Shown here piece by piece: positions 60,089 to 64,000 of a stretch of DNA of 64,000 nt. The DNA is from Nitrospirota bacterium. GTDB taxonomy: Bacteria; Nitrospirota; Thermodesulfovibrionia; Thermodesulfovibrionales; JdFR-88. The notes under the pieces were generated by a model. The model saw only the letters and a list, made by a program, of their open reading frames with translations, made no database searches and was not told where the DNA came from. The stretch is from assembly GCA_021813405.1 (NCBI GenBank), contig JAKAKS010000006.1, forward strand, positions 57,916 to 121,915, read 5' to 3'. The translations under genes were made by a program, and so were the position numbers. The first letter of the stretch is position 1, and every line of letters starts with the position of its first letter.

Positions 60089-62060
60089 CCACGGAAACAG
60101 GACAAAGAAAATTTTGATAGCGGTCAGTGCCGCCTTTCTGGTGCTTGTGGTCAGGCTGTGGCAATTGCAGGTGATCTCCGGCAAGGAACTGCGGAAGGAA
60201 TCCGAAGAAAACAGGCTTCGCGTTGTGGACATCTACGCCCCGCGCGGGATAATCTACGACAGAAACGGCATCCCGCTGGTAAAAAACATGCCCAATTTCA
60301 GCGTGTCCGTTATCCCGGAGAGACTGAAAACGGCCAACATACAGGGCATTTCAGCGCTTCTGGGGCTGGACCCCGCATGGCTTACCCGCACGCTTGCAGC
60401 TGCCAGCCGCTCCGTGGAGCCGGTAAAGATAAAAGATGACCTCAGTTTCGACGACCTGGCCCGCGTGGAAGCCAGGCTTTCGGATTTCCCCGAACTGACC
60501 GTGGATGTGGGCATCTCCAGGGACTACATCTACGGCCAGACTGCCGCCCACCTGATTGGCTACATAGGCAGGCTGACACCCGCGCAGGCAGAGTCCCCGG
60601 AATATGCCGGGGTATCTAAAAACAGCTTCGCAGGCCAGTGGGGAATAGAAAAACTCTACGACAAGCAATTACGCGGAGTTGACGGTAAAAAGCTGATAGA
60701 AGTGGACGCCATGGGCAGGGAGATTAAGCAGGTTGGCGAGGTCCCGCCCAAAAAAGGCCAGGACTTGACCCTTGCGCTGGACATAAAAATGCAAATGGCG
60801 GCGGAGACCGCGTTTGCAAACCATACAGGCGCCTTCGTGGCGATAAACCCCAATACGGGCGAGATACTGGGGTTCATGAGCAAACCCTCGTTTGACCCAA
60901 ATGAATTCGTGCCGAGCATATCGGCTGCAAACTGGAAGGCCCTGATCATGAGCGACAAGCACCCGATGCTGGACAGGGTTTTCCAGAGCGCGTATCCCCC
61001 TGGCTCCACGTTTAAGATAATCACGGCGATGACCGGGCTGGAAACCGGCATTATAAATACCGGCACTAAGTTCAACTGTCCCGGTTTTTTTGACCTGGGC
61101 AATCATGTATGGCACTGCTGGAGGCACCGCGGCCATGGCGACATCAGCGTTCACAATGCCATCGTCCAATCCTGCGACGTATTTTTCTATAACGTGGGCA
61201 TCCGCACCGGGATAGACCCTATCGCCAAGTACGCAAAGGCGTTCGGGCTTGGGCGGAAAGTGGGCCTGGGGCTTGGGCCGGAGTCCAGCGGCCTTATTCC
61301 CGATACTCAGTGGAAAGAGGATGTGCGGAAGCAGAAGTGGTATCCCGGCGAGTCTTTGAACTGCGCGATCGGGCAGGGCTATGTGCTTGTTACCCCGCTT
61401 CAGATGGCCAGGATGATAGGCGCCGTGGGCACAGGCGGCACATTCATGCCAAAGCTTACTTTTTTAAAACAGCCGGCCAATGCCAAACCGGTTGACGACC
61501 CGATTCCCGTGCATATAAGCCAGAATACCATAGACATAATAAAAAGCGCCCTCGCTGGCGTGGTAAATGACCCGGCTGGAACGGCATACAGGTCCAGATC
61601 CAGCATAGTAAGCATATCCGGGAAAACCGGCACGGCCCAGGTGGCCGCAGGCGTTCACGCGCAGACAAATGCCTGGTTTGTAGCTTACGCGCCTTCAGCA
61701 AAACCCGAGGTAGCCCTGGCGGTTGTCGCCGAAAAGGCGGGGGAAGGCGCATCATCAGCGGCCCCGGTAGCCAAGGCCGCCATAGAGGCTTATATGAAAG
61801 ATATTCATCCGGAGCTGGATAAAACTGCCGCCCAAAAAGCAGGCAAAGCCGCTATTGGAAACGGCGCTTCCATGCCGCAGATGCCCGGCGCATTCGGCAA
61901 TAAAACAGGCATCCGCATAAAAAAGGCGCCGGGGGCTCCTGCAAACAAATCTGGAAATACAGCAAAAAATGTGCGGACAGGGTTTGGCAATAAAACGGGA
62001 ATTCCAGTGAGAAAACACGCCGCTACCCCTGCGGCGGAAAACAAAAACAATGCAGATTGA
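60081..62060 (+). CDS. mrdA: Penicillin-binding protein 2 (peptidoglycan transpeptidase)
   Basis: About 659 aa. Transpeptidase of the elongasome: N-terminal membrane helix (IAVSAAFLVLVVRLWQLQVI), the PBP dimer region (NRLRVVDIYAPRGIIYDRNG), SxxK active site in PPGSTFKIITAM, the second motif SCD in VQSCDVFFYN and the KTG motif in GKTGTAQVAA. An Ala/Lys/Gly-rich tail repeats FGNKTGIRIKKAP / FGNKTGIPVRKHA. TTG 60081 or 60054 may start translation; neither ribosome site is strong, and coupling to mreD is likely. Confidence 0.94.
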   Translation: MADHGNRTKKILIAVSAAFLVLVVRLWQLQVISGKELRKESEENRLRVVDIYAPRGIIYDRNGIPLVKNMPNFSVSVIPERLKTANIQGISALLGLDPAWLTRTLAAASRSVEPVKIKDDLSFDDLARVEARLSDFPELTVDVGISRDYIYGQTAAHLIGYIGRLTPAQAESPEYAGVSKNSFAGQWGIEKLYDKQLRGVDGKKLIEVDAMGREIKQVGEVPPKKGQDLTLALDIKMQMAAETAFANHTGAFVAINPNTGEILGFMSKPSFDPNEFVPSISAANWKALIMSDKHPMLDRVFQSAYPPGSTFKIITAMTGLETGIINTGTKFNCPGFFDLGNHVWHCWRHRGHGDISVHNAIVQSCDVFFYNVGIRTGIDPIAKYAKAFGLGRKVGLGLGPESSGLIPDTQWKEDVRKQKWYPGESLNCAIGQGYVLVTPLQMARMIGAVGTGGTFMPKLTFLKQPANAKPVDDPIPVHISQNTIDIIKSALAGVVNDPAGTAYRSRSSIVSISGKTGTAQVAAGVHAQTNAWFVAYAPSAKPEVALAVVAEKAGEGASSAAPVAKAAIEAYMKDIHPELDKTAAQKAGKAAIGNGASMPQMPGAFGNKTGIRIKKAPGAPANKSGNTAKNVRTGFGNKTGIPVRKHAATPAAENKNNAD

Positions 62061-63171
62061 CAGGCGCGCCATAGAGAATTTCGACTGGCTGTATTTCGGC
62101 GTGGTTGCGGCCCTTTCGATAATAGGCGTGCTTACCATCTTCAGCGCCACCCGCCCTATGCCGGGCCACGCGCACGCACATTACTACATAAAGCAGCTTG
62201 TCTGGATGATAATCGGAATCGGGGCCATGCTGCTGATAATGAAAATCGACTACAAGTGGTTTGAGGCCCTGGCCCCCGCCTTGTACGCCGTTGGGCTTAT
62301 CATGCTTGTATTTGTTCTTTTTAAAGGTCATATGGGGTTGGGCGCGCAAAGATGGGTTAGCATAGGCGGGATATCCTTCCAGCCGTCTGAGATATTCAGG
62401 ATAGCCTTTGTCCTCATGATCGCAAGGCAGCTTTCGATGGCAAAACCGCCCATAGGCGTAGCCGATTTCGGGCGCATGATGCCACTTCTTGTGCTGCTTC
62501 CGCTGGGGCTGCTGGTAAAACAGCCGGACCTTGGGACAGCCGTAACCATGGGAGCGGTGTTCTTTTTCACATGCCTTTCGCGCGGGATGTCCAAAAAGCT
62601 GCTGATTGCCATTTTCATATTCGCGATTGTCTCCACACCGTTTTTCTGGGACATTTTCTGGCATGGCTTTTTAAAAGCATACCAGCGGGACAGGCTTGTT
62701 GCCTTCATCGATCCGTCAGTGGACCCGGCAGGCATAGGCTACCACCTGAACCAGTCCAAGATAGCCATAGGCTCCGGGATGGTATTTGGCAAAGGCTACC
62801 TTCACGGAACGCAGGGGCCATTCAGCTTCCTGCCGGAAAAGCAGACGGATTTCATATTCTCCGTATTTGCCGAGGAATGGGGCTTCATAGGCTCGCTGGT
62901 GCTTCTGGGCCTCTACTTCGCCCTGCTATGGCGGACTCTGGACACGGCGCGAAAGGCCAAGGACGCGTTCGGCTCCACGCTGGCCTATGCCATAGCCTTT
63001 ATGTTCGCCTTCTATCTGTTCTTCAATATAGGCATGACCATGGGCATGCTGCCCGTTGTGGGGATACCGCTTCCGTTCATGAGCTATGGCGGCACCTCGC
63101 TTCTGGCCAACTTCATCGCCGCCGGGCTTGTGCTGAATGTGCGGCAAAGGCGGTTTGAGCTGTTCTATTGA
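62050..63171 (+). CDS. rodA: RodA peptidoglycan glycosyltransferase (SEDS family)
   Basis: 373 aa with about ten membrane helices; polymerises lipid II together with PBP2. SEDS signatures: LGAQRWVSIGGISFQPSEIFRI, KQPDLGTAV, GQ-type GKGYLHGTQGPFSFLPEKQTD, FIFSVFAEEWGFIGSL and LPVVGIPLPFMSYGGTSL. It starts within the mrdA end, with no gap, and ends the mre operon. Confidence 0.96.
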   Translation: MQIDRRAIENFDWLYFGVVAALSIIGVLTIFSATRPMPGHAHAHYYIKQLVWMIIGIGAMLLIMKIDYKWFEALAPALYAVGLIMLVFVLFKGHMGLGAQRWVSIGGISFQPSEIFRIAFVLMIARQLSMAKPPIGVADFGRMMPLLVLLPLGLLVKQPDLGTAVTMGAVFFFTCLSRGMSKKLLIAIFIFAIVSTPFFWDIFWHGFLKAYQRDRLVAFIDPSVDPAGIGYHLNQSKIAIGSGMVFGKGYLHGTQGPFSFLPEKQTDFIFSVFAEEWGFIGSLVLLGLYFALLWRTLDTARKAKDAFGSTLAYAIAFMFAFYLFFNIGMTMGMLPVVGIPLPFMSYGGTSLLANFIAAGLVLNVRQRRFELFY

Positions 63172-63186
63172 ACAGGCCTTTTTTGG

Positions 63187-63192
63187 TATAAT
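63187..63192 (+). promoter_or_regulatory. -10 box of tRNA-Met
   Basis: A perfect TATAAT lies 15 bp before the tRNA. No good -35 at standard distance is visible (TTGAAC is only 13 bp upstream). Confidence 0.4.
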
Positions 63193-63207
63193 ATGTGTTC
63201 TGGAAAA

Positions 63208-63281
63208 GGCGGTGTAGCTCAGTCGGTTAGAGCATGCGGCTCATATCCGCAGTGTCCGGGGTTCGATTCCCTGCACCGCCA
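63208..63281 (+). tRNA. tRNA with CAT anticodon (Met or Ile2)
   Basis: Acceptor GGCGGTG pairs with CACCGCC, anticodon loop CTCATAT gives CAT, and the T arm is GGGGTTCGATTCCC. Discriminator A, no encoded CCA. It is not an initiator type (no GGG/CCC anticodon stem, standard acceptor pair). Elongator Met is most likely; lysidine-modified Ile2 cannot be excluded by eye. Confidence 0.92.
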
Positions 63282-63318
63282 TTAACACCTGTGACCGTGC
63301 CCCATCCATTGCCGCAAC

Positions 63319-63430
63319 GGCAGACTTTTATTGCCCTTTACTAGCGGCAAACTTATATTGCCCCTGTTTTAATTAAAATTGAGGCATTTCCCCCAGAATT
63401 TTTTGTAACTTCCGGCAGACTTTTATTGCC
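63319..63430 (+). repeat. Three copies of a 17-bp GGCAGACTTTTATTGCC repeat
   Basis: Copies at 63319-63335 and 63414-63430 are identical; 63346-63362 differs at two bases (GGCAAACTTATATTGCC). Each begins GGCA and ends TGCC. Clusters of such sites often form the multi-site ends of insertion sequences, but no transposase gene is intact nearby. Confidence 0.75.
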
Positions 63431-63874
63431 TCCTGTTCTAGCTAGGTGATTTAAGGTGAATCTCTCTAAAAACCCTACCCTGAAGGAGAACGGTAAGGAA
63501 AGCAGTTTTGGCATGGATGCCCCCCTCAGAAGCTCCAGAGTGATTATTTGCATTTGCCGGATCATTCCGGCTACCCATTTCTGAGCAATCTGGCCACCAC
63601 GGTAGGAGAAAACTTCGACTCCTCCCCCAAACATGCACTGCAATGCCTTCCTGGACTCCACACCACTATTTTTTTGCTGCGAAGGTAAGACTTCTTCCTG
63701 TCAACCGCTTTTTTTGTCATAGAAGCATTTACTTCACCCCGGAAATAAACGCGTATCATGACCCGAGGAGCCGGTACGAAGTCTCCCTTCTCATCCGCAC
63801 AAACAAAGCCTTTTTTAAGGTATCAAGTTAAGCTCTGAACACCGCGCCTTCAAATCTGTTATAATTCCGCTGAA
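63431..63874. other. Region without a supported gene, possible transposon remnant
   Basis: Short frames on the minus strand (63353-63661, 63571-63759) read FSPTVVARLLRNG and similar. They lack ribosome sites and look like pieces of one broken gene in shifted frames. A TATAAT at 63860-63865 precedes the structured RNA that follows. Confidence 0.4.
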
Positions 63875-64000
63875 GTGCGTCCTGAAAGTTGCATCGTTTC
63901 GCTGGTGAAAGTCCAGACCGGGTAAGCGCCGGAGCGCCCGGAAGCAGGCACCGGTTTGAGGAAGAGATTCCTCAGGCTGAGCGGTGCGTCAAAGGCCCCT
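63875..64000 (+). ncRNA. 5' end of a structured RNA, possibly a group II intron, cut by the window edge
   Basis: Starting GTGCGTC at 63875, about 10 bp after a TATAAT box, the sequence folds densely. CTGG-TGAAAGT-CCAG, CCGGG...CCCGG with inner GCGC/GCGC, and GCACCG...CGGTGC enclosing TGAGGAA-GAGA-TTCCTCA with a GNRA tetraloop are all good stems. The GTGYG start and nested domain-I-like stems resemble bacterial group II introns. The maturase gene and 3' end would lie outside the window. RNase P RNA was considered and rejected. Confidence 0.45.

Noticed and set aside
63875..64000. RNase P RNA (rnpB), because of a GAAAGTCC-like stretch
   Set aside because: The GTGCAACAGAGA and GGTAACGCC-type conserved cores of RNase P are not found in the visible part.

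Overview
The window is a bacterial chromosome segment of about 56% GC (by eye) carrying an integrated virus-like element. Host genes flank it on both sides: a P1B copper ATPase, transketolase, clpC, rplI-dnaB, holB-ricT-metG, pyruvate phosphate dikinase and a complete mreBCD-mrdA-rodA rod-shape cluster. PBP2/RodA, many lipobox or signal-peptide proteins, ClpC, PPDK, a DUF4416 protein and a stand-alone AICAR transformylase suggest a Gram-negative of the Nitrospirota / former Deltaproteobacteria kind. That placement is inference only.

Layout. 1-7.7 kb: copA (5' truncated by the window), tkt, a HAD phosphatase, tRNA-Pro, tRNA-Arg(UCU), mtfA, AICAR transformylase, tRNA-His and tRNA-Arg(CCG). 7,728-38,826: an integrated element of about 31.1 kb, bounded by a perfect 46-bp direct repeat of the 3' part of tRNA-Arg(CCG). 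39-63.3 kb: host housekeeping genes ending in tRNA-Met. 63.3-64 kb: short repeats, then the 5' end of a highly structured RNA, possibly a group II intron.

The element. Its right end holds an integrase, a small lipoprotein and a Cro/CI-type repressor on the + strand, beside three evenly spaced palindromic operators. A long leftward operon (36.3-25.7 kb) carries regulators, small proteins, a C5 DNA methyltransferase, a CHC2-TOPRIM-helicase primase, an iteron-type origin with an AT-rich stretch, and a small protein that reads like a histone fold. After a strong terminator a second leftward block (25.3-8.3 kb) looks like virion and lysis genes: a 490-aa zinc-ribbon protein, a transglutaminase-like protein, a putative major capsid protein, beta-sandwich proteins (one internally duplicated), very basic NP-motif proteins, at least six small proteins each ending in one transmembrane helix and a basic tail, a membrane-anchored lytic transglycosylase, two large beta-helix proteins with signal peptides, and a lysis cassette.

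I find no terminase, portal, tail, tape-measure or packaging ATPase. The best reading is a temperate, tailless, membrane-containing virus of a lineage I cannot name, with a histone-like protein and an iteron origin. This is the main candidate for an undescribed system.
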